Shown here piece after piece: positions 34,271-44,400 of a stretch of 64,000 nucleotides of DNA. The translations under genes and the position numbers were made by a program. Every line of letters starts with the position of its first letter. The stretch's first letter is position 1. The notes beneath the pieces were generated by a model. The model searched no databases and was not told the DNA's origin. It was given only the letters and a program-made list of their open reading frames with translations. Source of the stretch: Bacillota bacterium (GTDB lineage: Bacteria > Bacillota > UBA4882 > UBA8346); NCBI GenBank assembly GCA_023394955.1, contig JAEWZY010000004.1, positions 124,001 through 188,000 of the forward strand, in the 5' to 3' direction.

Positions 34271-35842
34271 TTTCAAATATTCTTGCAATGTCTTCCGTAC
34301 CGCTCCCGGTCCGGACAGCATCTTGCCGATCATGTCTTGCAAGGTGGAGCCGGTTTCGCCTAGCTGGTATAGGTCTTGGCCCATAATGCCTTTATGGCTG
34401 ATGGCTTCCTTGAAGGCGACCGCAGAAGCGGAATCGCCGATTTTGGCTTTAGCGGCGCAGGCCATCAAGAGATCCTTGTTAGGATCTTCCTCAAGATTGT
34501 ATGTTTGAATTTGATCGTCGATCCCCATGGTATAACGGAGGAATCCGGCTACAGGCAGCAACACCAATTCCAGTTCATGCCGGGATAGGCCTTTGGCCTG
34601 GCCGGCGTAGTAAGTGTCCAGGAACCGGGGGAGCATTTTGGCGGAGGCGTTAAAAGCGATTCGCATCGGGTCATCCGGGATATTCGGATTGTTCAAGCGC
34701 TCGATGGCTGCCTTGGCGAAATCACGGGGGTCTAACTTTTTAGGACGTTCCACAGTTTTAATGACGATGGCGATGATCCGGTTGATCAAATCAGTCAGTT
34801 CCTGATCCTGCATACCCTTGTAAATGCCGTAATTACCCCGGTAGCCCAGGAGTACTCCTAGTCCGGCAATGACCGAATGGCTCATATTCAGGATCCGGAG
34901 TTTCATATCTTCATACTTCTTTACCTCCGCGTAACTATCTTCCATAAACACACCTTCAGCCTTTTCAAAACGGGGCCTGCCGGCGGGGAAAATATCCTCA
35001 ACTGCCCAGTAGCGAACTTTTTCGGTTACTACCAAGTTGGAACGGACACCGAGTTCTTCCATGACTCTACGGGTATTTTCGTCCGGGTTGACCGCGATCC
35101 GGTCAATCATGCAGTTCGGGAAAGAAAACTGTTTCGGTTCGGATAGGTATTTGAGAAAACCTTTGGGGGCAAATCCTTTCTCTTCCCAAGCCTTGGCCAC
35201 GGTTCTAACAGTAGCGCCGGTATAATGGCCGTTGCCTGAGAAATTGGTGCAGCTGACTAGGGCGAACTTTAAACCGGCTTTGAACCGTTCCCTGGCAAAG
35301 GCTGTCCACTTAGCGGGATCGGAGTTGACGGTCCCCTCCTCCATGTCTTTGATCAAAACCGGATTGACCGGTTCGGCGAATTCACCGCCGCTATAGATCA
35401 CGCCGTATACTCCTTCCGGAGCGTTAATCGTAGCGAATTGCATTTCGGGGTCACGGGCGTATTCCAATAGTTTAGCCCAGGCGAGGCTATTGGAATTACC
35501 GTCGATAAAGAGCAGAGACGGGAGGGCGCCTTGAATCTTCGGAATTACTTTTCCCTTTTCATTTTCAAAGATTAATTGGGTCATCAGGTAGTCGGAAGTT
35601 CCCAGTTCCGTAACGTACTTGGGTGAGTAAGTCTCCACTCCGACCATTAAACCGGTCTGCGGGTCCTGGTTCAGCAGGTCCTGGAGGATGTCTCCGGTAT
35701 GGCCGTAAGCCATTTTGCCGGCCGAGAAAGAGATCGACTTAATCGGAAGCTTCGTCCGGTCATATTTGGGAAGGAGGACGTCTTTTCCTTTCCAAATACG
35801 GGAATCGTCAAGCAATTTTTGGTTAAGCACCTTTGTTTCCAC
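34268..35842 (-). CDS. Mannitol dehydrogenase family oxidoreductase
   Basis: 524 residues of the polyol-specific long-chain dehydrogenase family (mannitol dehydrogenase, fructuronate and tagaturonate reductases). N-terminal Rossmann-like region (ISFSAGKMAYGHTGDILQDL ... GLMVGVETYSP), central FALVSCTNFSGNGH and FPNCMIDRIAVNP, and the catalytic helix K-x(4)-N-x-x-H as KLRILNMSHSVIAGLG. A uronate reductase role would suit the nearby uronate lyases, but the specificity is not readable. The GTG at 35842 (site AAAGGAGTGG) is preferred to the 16-codon-longer frame from 35890, which lacks a site. No partner gene. Confidence 0.82.
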   Translation of the reverse strand: METKVLNQKLLDDSRIWKGKDVLLPKYDRTKLPIKSISFSAGKMAYGHTGDILQDLLNQDPQTGLMVGVETYSPKYVTELGTSDYLMTQLIFENEKGKVIPKIQGALPSLLFIDGNSNSLAWAKLLEYARDPEMQFATINAPEGVYGVIYSGGEFAEPVNPVLIKDMEEGTVNSDPAKWTAFARERFKAGLKFALVSCTNFSGNGHYTGATVRTVAKAWEEKGFAPKGFLKYLSEPKQFSFPNCMIDRIAVNPDENTRRVMEELGVRSNLVVTEKVRYWAVEDIFPAGRPRFEKAEGVFMEDSYAEVKKYEDMKLRILNMSHSVIAGLGVLLGYRGNYGIYKGMQDQELTDLINRIIAIVIKTVERPKKLDPRDFAKAAIERLNNPNIPDDPMRIAFNASAKMLPRFLDTYYAGQAKGLSRHELELVLLPVAGFLRYTMGIDDQIQTYNLEEDPNKDLLMACAAKAKIGDSASAVAFKEAISHKGIMGQDLYQLGETGSTLQDMIGKMLSGPGAVRKTLQEYLK

Positions 35843-36109
35843 AATAGCCACTCCTTTGATCTCAATGTCCCTTAATTTATGTGGGGGCATAAAAATTATT
35901 TAGAATAATTCCACAGCTTTTGGTTAATACCTGCTAAAAAATTTATTATAACCACTGATTTCCTAAAGGAAAGGGTTTAATTGTAAAGAACTGTAAAGCT
36001 AAGAAAAAAAATGAAACCGTGTTTTGGGCACAATTGTAGTATGATTCATTACATAAGTTCGTTTGCTCTTTTGCCCGGTTTCGAACGTGGTGAGGGGGAG
36101 TAATAGCAG

Positions 36110-37210
36110 ATGAGGAACACCGCGGCTAAAAGGGTGTTTATCTACGGTTGGCTGGTAACATTTTTAACAGTGGGTGGCGTAGTCAGAGGGCAGACTTATT
36201 ATGTGCAACCTGGAGACTCATTGTATACGATTGCAGCCCGCTATGGAACATCCATCGCTGCTTTGCAACGGAATAACGGTTTAACAACTACGGAGCTCTT
36301 CCCCGGACAAGCCCTGAGCCTTACCAGACGGTATTCGCGGCAGTCAGTTAGATCTACATATACGGTCCGAGCCGGAGATTCACTTTTAATTATTGCTAAA
36401 CGTCACCAAGTATCGTTAAATGATTTGAAAGCAGCCAATAACTTGACTGCTAACTATGTAACAGAAGGTCAGGTTTTGAAAGTTCCCGAACCTTACCGGA
36501 ACCACCGGGTTCAAACCGGAGAAAGCCTCTTTAAGATTGCCCAAAGATACGGGGTTACAATTGAGGCAATCCAAAAGGCAAACGGGTTGAACGGAGATAG
36601 TATCGGAGTAGGCCAAGTTTTAAAAATTCCTTTGTCCAAAGACGGAACATCTAATTCAAGAATCTATATAGTCCAATCCGGCGACCCGATATATTTAATA
36701 GCCAAAAGAAACGGAATATCGGTTAAGGCATTGCTCGAAGCTAATCATTTGAGTAGCGCTTCGTCAATTTTTCCCGGCCGGAGGCTAATAATACCCAAAA
36801 CGTCACCAGGAAGCGAAGGTCCGAGTGGAAAATTTAAACTGAGCCAAAACGATTTAGATCTCTTGGCAAGATTGGTTTCGGCGGAGTCGGCGGGAGAACC
36901 GTTTGTGGGACAAGTGGCCGTTGCCGCCACAGTCTTGAACCGTTTGGAGGACCCCCGTTATCCTAACACTATTCCAGGCGTTGTTTATCAGGTTGAGAGC
37001 GGTAAATACCAATATAGTCCGGTATTGGACGGACGGATTAATTTACCGGCCGGCCACAGCGCTTACCAAGCTATTGAGCAGGCCATTCGGGGGTTGGACC
37101 CCAGCAACGGGGCAAATGGGTTTTACAATCCGGCCAAGACCACCAATCAGTGGGTTAGGTCCCAACCGGTGACGGCGATCATCGGCGAGCATGTGTTTTT
37201 TAGATACTAA
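36110..37210 (+). CDS. LysM-repeat cell-wall hydrolase, SleB type
   Basis: 366 residues: a signal peptide (GWLVTFLTVGGVVRG), four LysM peptidoglycan-binding modules (~28-75, 84-130, 133-178, 184-230; for example YYVQPGDSLYTIAARYGTS and HRVQTGESLFKIAQRYGVT) and a C-terminal Hydrolase_2/SleB domain (~245-366) with the catalytic Glu in LARLVSAESAGEP and the closing GFYNPAKT ... EHVFFRY. SleB proteins are lytic transglycosylases active in spore germination or wall remodelling. Four LysM units are more than usual for SleB itself. Exported. Monocistronic, with a terminator after it. Confidence 0.88.
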   Translation: MRNTAAKRVFIYGWLVTFLTVGGVVRGQTYYVQPGDSLYTIAARYGTSIAALQRNNGLTTTELFPGQALSLTRRYSRQSVRSTYTVRAGDSLLIIAKRHQVSLNDLKAANNLTANYVTEGQVLKVPEPYRNHRVQTGESLFKIAQRYGVTIEAIQKANGLNGDSIGVGQVLKIPLSKDGTSNSRIYIVQSGDPIYLIAKRNGISVKALLEANHLSSASSIFPGRRLIIPKTSPGSEGPSGKFKLSQNDLDLLARLVSAESAGEPFVGQVAVAATVLNRLEDPRYPNTIPGVVYQVESGKYQYSPVLDGRINLPAGHSAYQAIEQAIRGLDPSNGANGFYNPAKTTNQWVRSQPVTAIIGEHVFFRY

Positions 37211-37271
37211 AAAACAATGTTTAAAGAGTGAAAGGTGAAGTTTGGAAAAAGAATTTGATAGGTTTGCTATT

Positions 37272-37303
37272 AACCCTGGTCCGGTGGGCCGGGGTTTTTC
37301 TTT
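37272..37303 (+). terminator. Terminator after LysM hydrolase
   Basis: AACCCTGGTCC / GGCCGGGGTT stem with TTTTTC tail, 62 bp after the stop. The remaining ~215 bp up to the PL11 gene are AT-rich with no further feature. Confidence 0.75.
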
Positions 37304-37518
37304 AGGTGTAAAATTATTGTAAAATTTATACTAATATCATATAATTATGTACGGACAAGAAGTATTAATTGCAAATACAAAATCAATATGATTGCGGTTC
37401 TTTCTCTGGTTTAATCGCTTGTATAAAAAGTATATACATATTTTAGAATCCATTGGAAAGAAGGTGGTCAAACCAGGGAAATAGTTTTCAACCAAAAAGG
37501 AAAAGGAGGATGATTGAG

Positions 37519-40398
37519 GTGACTAAAGGGAAAGTATTATTTACTTTAGGTTTAATTATTACAATGATCGTTACATTCCAGGTATCGATTAGCGCGGCTA
37601 CATTATTCAGCGATAATTTTGACGACGGCAATGCTAACGGTTGGTCCACCCAAAATGGGAACTGGTCGGTGGTGCAGGACGGTGGTTCCTATGTTTATTA
37701 TCAGTCCAGCACTAGCGAAGGCCGGGCTTATACCGGCAGTTCTTCTTGGACCAATTACGCGGTCCAAACCCGGGTGAAAGTGGATAATTTTAACGGTTCC
37801 AACCGGGCTTACGTTTGCGCCCGGTATACTAATGGAAATAATTACTATGCCGCGAGCTTGTATAACTCAAGCGGGGGAAAACTGGAGATCCGGAGAAAGG
37901 TTAGCGGTAGCAGCTCGACCTTGGCTTCCAAGAATTATCCGCTAACAACCGGTTCTTGGTATACGGTCAAATTGGAAGTCAGCGGCTCAACTCTTAGAAT
38001 GTATGTCAACGGTAACTTGGAACTGACGGCGACCGACAGTAATCTTACTTCGGGCGGGATCGGCCTGGTCGCATATAAAGTAGTCGTTAAGTACGATGAT
38101 GTTTTGGTAGATGATTTATCAGGAGGTTCAACACCTACGCCTACACCTACTGTGGCTCCGACCCCGACTTCTACCATAATACCTACTCCTACTCCAACCC
38201 AGGGTGTGAGTACGATTTATCAAGCGGAAGACGCTTATATTTATCATGGCGTGGTAGCCAATAACCATAACGGTTACACCGGGACCGGATTTGTGGATTA
38301 TACCAATGAAACCGGTAGTTATGTGGAATGGACAGTCTATATGGCCCAGCCGGGAAATCAGACCCTAAGCTTCAGGTATGCCAACGGAACAACTGACAAT
38401 CGTTCTACGGATATTTACGTCAATGGTTCCCGGGTCGTTAGCAACTTGGCGTTCAATGGAACCGGGGCTTGGAATAGCTGGAGCACTCAAACCGCTACCG
38501 TCTACTTGACTAGCGGCAGCAATACAATCCGGGCTACGGCTACTACCTCCAACGGCGGGCCTAACGTTGATTATCTCCAGATAACGGGCGGAGCCGGCCA
38601 ACCGACCCCGACTCCGCAACCGACAGTCACACCAGTTCCAACTTCAACACCGGTTGCAAACGGGACGCGCCAGATGGAAAACCTGGACCGGGGCGTGGTT
38701 GCAGTGAAAGTAAGCAACGGGGTTTTTGTCAGTTGGCGGATGCTAGGGACTGAACCGATCGGTGTTTCCTACAATCTCTATCGGGGTTCTACCAAGGTCA
38801 ATTCCGCGCCAATCACCGGGGGCCCCAATTTTGTGGATTTGAACGGGACCACCGGTTCCACTTATACGGTAAGAGCGATCATCAATGGAGTGGAATATGG
38901 AGCGTCGCCTGGGGCAAGCGTGTGGAGTAATAGCTACTTGCAAATCCCGCTCCAGGCGCCTTCCGGAGGAACAACCCCCGACGGGGTCAACTATACTTAT
39001 AGCGCCAATGACTGCAGCGTGGGAGATCTGGACGGGGACGGCAAGTATGAGATCGTGGTCAAATGGGACCCGTCCAATTCCAAGGATAATTCTCAATCCG
39101 GGTATACCGGAAATGTCTATCTCGACGCATACACCTTAACCGGAACCCGCCTGTGGCGGATTGATTTGGGAATCAACATTCGGGCTGGAGCCCATTATAC
39201 CCAATTTATGGTCTATGACTTAGACGGTGACGGCAAAGCTGAAATCGCCTGTAAAACCGCAGATGGAACCCGTGATGGCAGAGGGACCGTGATTGGGGAT
39301 GGGAGCAAAGACTATCGCAATTCCAACGGATATATCTTGTCCGGTCCTGAATACCTAACAATCTTCGAGGGACAAACGGGTAGAGCATTAAAGACGGTCA
39401 ATTATGAACCGGCCCGGGGAAATGTCAGCGACTGGGGGGACAACTATGGTAACCGGGTGGACCGCTTTCTGGCGTGTGTCGCTTATCTTGACGGGAAACG
39501 CCCCAGCCTGGTTATGTGCCGCGGGTATTATACCAGGTCTGTTTTGGTCGCTTATGACTGGAGAAATGGTTCATTGACCAAACGGTGGACTTTTGATACC
39601 AATAACGGTTATTCCTCATACGCCGGGCAGGGTTGCCACAGCCTGAGCGTGGCCGATGTGGACAACGATGGCAAAGATGAGATTATCTATGGGGCCTGCG
39701 CTATCGACGATAACGGGAAGGGATTATATAATACCGGCTTGAAACATGGGGACGCCTTGCATGTCTCCGATTTTGATCCGGGACGGCAGGGACTGGAGGT
39801 TTGGCAGTGCCATGAGAATTCGCCTTACGGCGCTACCTTCCGGGATGCCCGGACTGGATCGATAATCTTCCGTTTCACAGCCCCAAGCGACACGGGGCGG
39901 GCTTGCGTCGGAGATATAACCGCCAATTATCGGGGGGCTGAGGTTTGGGCTTCCGGTGGAGTACCGTTAGCATCCTCCACGGGGCAGAATCTTGGCAGCC
40001 ATAGTTTGCCGATTAACTTCATGATCTGGTGGGACGGGGATCTCCTCCGCGAATTGTTGGATGGGACTACTATCAGTAAGTACGGGAACGGCACATTGCT
40101 CTCCGCAGGCGGCTGTGCCTCCAACAACGGTACCAAAGCCACACCTTGTTTGACCGCCGACATCTTGGGCGATTGGAGGGAAGAGGCCATTTGGCGGACT
40201 TCGGATAGCAAGTATTTACGAATCTACACCACAACCGCAACTACTAGCCACCGGATTTATACTCTGATGCACGATCCGGTTTACCGCTTAAGTATCGCCT
40301 GGCAGAATGTGGCTTACAACCAACCACCCCATACCGGGTTCTATCTGGGTGACGGAATGGCTGAGCCGCCACGGCCGGATATCTACTTAGCGCCTTAA
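37519..40398 (+). CDS. Modular rhamnogalacturonan lyase (PL11) with two accessory domains
   Basis: About 959 residues. A GTG start is placed 9 nt after AGGAGG; the ATG at 37510 abuts that site, and the frame runs up to 37453. Signal peptide (LFTLGLIITMIVTFQVSISA). Residues ~25-205: concanavalin/LamG-like module (LFSDNFDDGNANGWS ... YDDVLVDDLSG). A Thr-Pro linker. Residues ~235-360: CBM35/CBM6-like module (YQAEDAYIYHGVVANNHNGY). A second Thr-Pro linker. Residues ~385-959: PL11 catalytic domain with a leading fibronectin-like part (QMENLDRGVVAVKVSNGVFV) and Ca-binding DLDGDGKYEI / DLDGDGKAEIACKTADG repeats, as in YesW. Secreted, attacks the rhamnogalacturonan I backbone of pectin. A strong terminator follows. 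Confidence 0.92.
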   Translation: MTKGKVLFTLGLIITMIVTFQVSISAATLFSDNFDDGNANGWSTQNGNWSVVQDGGSYVYYQSSTSEGRAYTGSSSWTNYAVQTRVKVDNFNGSNRAYVCARYTNGNNYYAASLYNSSGGKLEIRRKVSGSSSTLASKNYPLTTGSWYTVKLEVSGSTLRMYVNGNLELTATDSNLTSGGIGLVAYKVVVKYDDVLVDDLSGGSTPTPTPTVAPTPTSTIIPTPTPTQGVSTIYQAEDAYIYHGVVANNHNGYTGTGFVDYTNETGSYVEWTVYMAQPGNQTLSFRYANGTTDNRSTDIYVNGSRVVSNLAFNGTGAWNSWSTQTATVYLTSGSNTIRATATTSNGGPNVDYLQITGGAGQPTPTPQPTVTPVPTSTPVANGTRQMENLDRGVVAVKVSNGVFVSWRMLGTEPIGVSYNLYRGSTKVNSAPITGGPNFVDLNGTTGSTYTVRAIINGVEYGASPGASVWSNSYLQIPLQAPSGGTTPDGVNYTYSANDCSVGDLDGDGKYEIVVKWDPSNSKDNSQSGYTGNVYLDAYTLTGTRLWRIDLGINIRAGAHYTQFMVYDLDGDGKAEIACKTADGTRDGRGTVIGDGSKDYRNSNGYILSGPEYLTIFEGQTGRALKTVNYEPARGNVSDWGDNYGNRVDRFLACVAYLDGKRPSLVMCRGYYTRSVLVAYDWRNGSLTKRWTFDTNNGYSSYAGQGCHSLSVADVDNDGKDEIIYGACAIDDNGKGLYNTGLKHGDALHVSDFDPGRQGLEVWQCHENSPYGATFRDARTGSIIFRFTAPSDTGRACVGDITANYRGAEVWASGGVPLASSTGQNLGSHSLPINFMIWWDGDLLRELLDGTTISKYGNGTLLSAGGCASNNGTKATPCLTADILGDWREEAIWRTSDSKYLRIYTTTATTSHRIYTLMHDPVYRLSIAWQNVAYNQPPHTGFYLGDGMAEPPRPDIYLAP

Positions 40399-40427
40399 AC
40401 AGCCAATTTGATATAAATGCGGACGTA

Positions 40428-40461
40428 AAAGCCCGGAGCGATTCGCTCCGGGCTTTCTTTT
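40428..40461 (+). terminator. Terminator after PL11 lyase
   Basis: AAGCCCGGAGCG-ATT-CGCTCCGGGCTTTCTTTT: 12-bp perfect stem with a T-rich tail. Confidence 0.92.
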
Positions 40462-40650
40462 AGATATTGGTGTTTCTTTCTAAAGCGCCTCGGCTGAATG
40501 ATTACTTTTTCAAAGATCTCCCTGAATTCGGCCGGATTATGGGTTGAATAAGGAGTTGACAGGAAAAAAGTTTTATAGGCCATAAAGTGGAACTCTTCGT
40601 CTTTGGGAGCGTTAAGTACAAAGAGAATCTTGTTCCACTTTTTCAGAAAA
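40462..40650 (-). pseudogene. Possible gene remnant in the spacer before the CBS gene
   Basis: A minus-strand frame is open from about 40650 and stays protein-like (KKWNKILFVLNAPKDEEFHF, then AYKTFFLSTPYSTHNPAEFR) until it runs into the PL11 terminator, formally ending at 40395. The only ATG (40583) has no ribosome site. No family recognised. The rest of the 430-bp spacer is AT-rich and empty. Confidence 0.3.
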
Positions 40651-40827
40651 ATTCATTTTGTAGCTGGAAATTGGTAAGTTTCATAAACTGTGATAGAACT
40701 TGTTTGCCATAATTATCTTTAGGGAAAAAGATTCGGAATTGCTCCAAACACACTCAATATTTTTTGTTTATTTCATTATTTTTGCGGCGCCGTAAGACAT
40801 AACATCTATAGAAAGGGGTCAGCTGTA

Positions 40828-41313
40828 GTGAATATCGCCTTTTTTCTGCTTCCCAAAAAAGAGGTTATTTATCTTCCCATGAAGTGTACCATTAGGCAAG
40901 CGTTGGAAAAAATGGAGTATCACCGTTACACCGCAATTCCCTTAATCGATGAACAAGGCAAATATGCCGGAACATTAACCGAAGGCGATTTACTTTGGAA
41001 GATGAAGAATACACCGGGCTTGACCTTTGAGGGTACCGAAAAAATTCATCTGGCTGAAGTACCACGAAGGATCACTAATAATCCGGTTCGGATTGACGCC
41101 GAAATCGAAGATCTCTTATCCTTGGCGATAGTTCAAAACTTTGTGCCGGTGGTTGACGATAATGATATTTTTATCGGAATCATCCGCCGCCGAGAGATAA
41201 TGGAATACTACGGGAAAATGCTTTTGGTAAAAGCCAAGGATACTAATGCCGAAAAAAATCTATCCCCCAAGTATCTCTTTTTCAACCTGGTAAAAGGATT
41301 AAAATCCCAGTGA
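40828..41313 (+). CDS. CBS-domain-pair protein
   Basis: 161 residues with two CBS motifs: ~20-65 (CTIRQALEKMEYHRYTAIPL ... YAGTLTEGDLLW) and ~80-130 (VRIDAEIEDLLSLAIVQNFV ... FIGIIRRREIMEYY). Free-standing CBS pairs bind adenine nucleotides and act as energy sensors for a partner that cannot be inferred here. GTG start after GAAAGGGG. Monocistronic; a terminator follows directly. Confidence 0.8.
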   Translation: MNIAFFLLPKKEVIYLPMKCTIRQALEKMEYHRYTAIPLIDEQGKYAGTLTEGDLLWKMKNTPGLTFEGTEKIHLAEVPRRITNNPVRIDAEIEDLLSLAIVQNFVPVVDDNDIFIGIIRRREIMEYYGKMLLVKAKDTNAEKNLSPKYLFFNLVKGLKSQ

Positions 41314-41323
41314 ATTTTGATTT

Positions 41324-41350
41324 AGAACCGCGCTGGCGGTTCTTTTTTTT
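41324..41350 (+). terminator. Terminator after CBS gene
   Basis: GAACCGC-GCTG-GCGGTTC followed by eight T. Confidence 0.93.
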
Positions 41351-41433
41351 ATTACCTTAGTATGCAGGTAATTGATAGTTTGTGACGAACTCCTTTCCAT
41401 AATTAGTAATTAGAAGGTTGGAGGAGTTAGAGG

Positions 41434-44400
41434 ATGGATATCAATAGGCTTAAACCAATCGCCAACAAGATTTGGGGAGACAAAAAGCTGCTGGCTTTGG
41501 CCGGGGGAGGCCTATTACTGGCCTTGTTTTTAATCATCGGTGTTTCGACCACCTTCGATCGGGGTATTAAATTAGTCTCAATGACCCCGCCGGGAGAGAT
41601 CGGCATCAAGTCCAACTTGGGCTTCATTTTTTCCGGTGATGTCATTGAGGACGGAGATGTGGGAACGACTACCATTGAGGAATTGATTAAATTCACCCCT
41701 GCAATCCCGGGGCGTTTTCGTTGGATATCCCGGCGGGAATTAAAATTTTTACCGGAAACTCCTTTGCAACCTTCGACTGACTATACCGCCGAAGTCAAGC
41801 CGGATTTGGTAAAGACCAAAGAGAGATATTTGGCGAGAGGGCAGAAGGTTGACTTTACTACCCAGCGGTTCAAAGTAAATACCATTAGCCTTAGTTTTAT
41901 CTATCCGGGTGAACAGCAAAAGGGGTTGCAATTACAAGCCCGCCTCAATTTTAATCATCCCGTTGATCCGGTGGAATTGGGAAAAGCGTTAAAAATACGT
42001 TTTCAAGGTTGGGGCAAGGAGATCAAGTATAATATCGATCCCGGAACCAAGAGCGATACTTTCACAGTGACCAGCGAAAGGCTCTATCCCGAAGAGAGTG
42101 AACGAAAGATCGAACTAAACCTTCCTAAAGGTTTTCGTTGTGCGGGAGGGAATATCGGCTTGGCTTCAGGATACGATTATACCGCTGTTTTAGGAGCTAA
42201 AAGAGCTTTGACCGTGATCGAGGCTGTTCCCAAGACGGACAATGCCAAGTGTTGGATCTCGATCCGTTGTTCGGAACCGGTCGACGCCAAAATGGCAGCT
42301 AACTTTATTCGGTTAAAACCGGAGGTCCCGTTCAAAACCGAGGTTAACGGAGAGTATATTATCTTAAAAAGCGACCGCTTTAAATCGGGGGAAAGCGTCA
42401 ACCTGCGTCTGGCCAAAGGGCTTCCTTCCCTGAACGGCCTCCCTTTAGAGCGGGAATTTGCGATGGGGATGGTATTGACCGATCTGGAACCCAGCTTGAG
42501 GTTTAATTCGCCGGGGCGTTACCTTTCGAGCAAAGGCCAGTTGAACCTGGGGCTGGAAACAGTTAATATCCAACGGGTTAACGTGGAGATCAGCCAGATC
42601 TTCGCCAACAATATCGTCGCCTATCTTAACAACATCAATGATGATTATTATGCCTATGAAAGTTATATCGCCCGGGTCGGCCGGGTTGTTAATTCGGACA
42701 TCATTGATGTTAACCAAGGTAAAAATGAGCTAGTCACTACCCCGGTTAACCTGGGACGTTATTTATCGGATTTCCGTGGCATCTATCAGGTGGTCGCCTA
42801 TGACGATGAACATTATTGGCGGCGTGATTATAAATACATAATCATCACCGACTTAGGGATAGTCGCTAAAATGGGCGAGGACGAGTTGGTGGTCTGGGTA
42901 AACTCCTTGGAGTCGCTGGAGCCTAAGGCTAAAGCGAAGGTGAGCCTGATTAGTCGGAACAACCAAATCTTAACCAGCGAAACCACAGACAATCAAGGGA
43001 TCGCCCGCTTTAAAAATATTAAACAGACCGTGGCTGACTTCGAATCCTTCATAATCCTGGCCGAATTGGGCGAAGATTTCTCCTTCGTCCACTTGGGGAA
43101 TGGCCGGATCTCCACTACTGATTTTGATGTCCGGGGTCGGCGTCATTTGGTTGAGGGCTATGAAGCCTTTCTCTACTCGGATCGGGATATTTTCCGCCCC
43201 GGCGATCAGGGTAACCTGGTTGCCATCGTCCGAGGGCCTAATGCCTCATTGCCTCCGGAATTCCCGGTTAAACTGGAGATTCGTCAACCGGACGGACGGA
43301 TCTTTAAGGAGTTAAAGAGCAGTACCGGCCGGCTAGGGACATGTGAGTTTGGGTTCGACCTCCCCGAATATGCCCAGACCGGGAAGTATCAAGCCACCCT
43401 TAAAGTGGCGGAAGAGGTAGTCGGCGCCGCCGACTTCAGTGTGGAAGATTTCATGCCGGAGCGGATTAAGGTCGCTACTAAATTGGATCGGGCGGAGTAT
43501 TCCGATGGTGAGACTGCCGCCGTCCGGGTGGAGGGGATGAACCTTTTCGGACCTCCGGCCGCCGGCCGGCGGGTCGAATTAAAAGTAAAGCTGGAGCCGG
43601 TCCAATTCAGCCCCCAAGGCTTTGCCTCCTTTACCTTTGGCGATCCGGAACAGCCTTTCGGCGTTAAAGAACAAGAATTGGGTGAAAGCAAGCTGGACGA
43701 TGCCGGAATGGCGACTTTCTCCTATACTTTTCCCAAAGGGTTGACGCCCCCGGCCAAACTCCGTTCGGTCTTCCAGGCGACGGTCATTGAAGACGGAGGC
43801 CGGGCAGTCAGCAGTTACCAAGTGGCGGATTTACATTGCTACGACCGTTACATCGGGGTCAAACCGGCCACGGCTAGCAATTACTCAAATTTGAACCAAC
43901 CGTATCAGGTTAAATATATAGTGCTCAATCGGGACGGCAAACCCCTTGAGAAAGCGGAACTGAACGTGGAAGTCTTCCGGATTGCCTGGAACTCGATTTA
44001 CCGTAAGAATGCCAGAGGCAAATATGAATATGTTTCCGAGGAAGAACGGGAGTCTGTCTACAAAGGAAAGTTAAGCTCCGGCAATGGTGAGCAAATTTTT
44101 CAATTCGCTCCGAAAGAATACGGCCGTCATCTAGTCGTGATTCAAGACGCCAAGAGTCCTTCCAGAGCAACGGTTAGTTTCTACGCCTCCGGTTGGGGGT
44201 ATTCTCCTTGGGCAATGGAAAACCCGGATAGAATTCAGTTGGAAACCGAGCGGAAAGCATACCGCAGCGGGGACCAGGCCAAGATTCAAATCAAGGCCCC
44301 CTTCTCCGGAAAAGCCTTGGTAACAGTGGAACGGGAGAAGGTTTACGAATACCGGATCGTTGATTTGAAAGAAAACAGCGGAGTGGTTACAATTCCGGTC

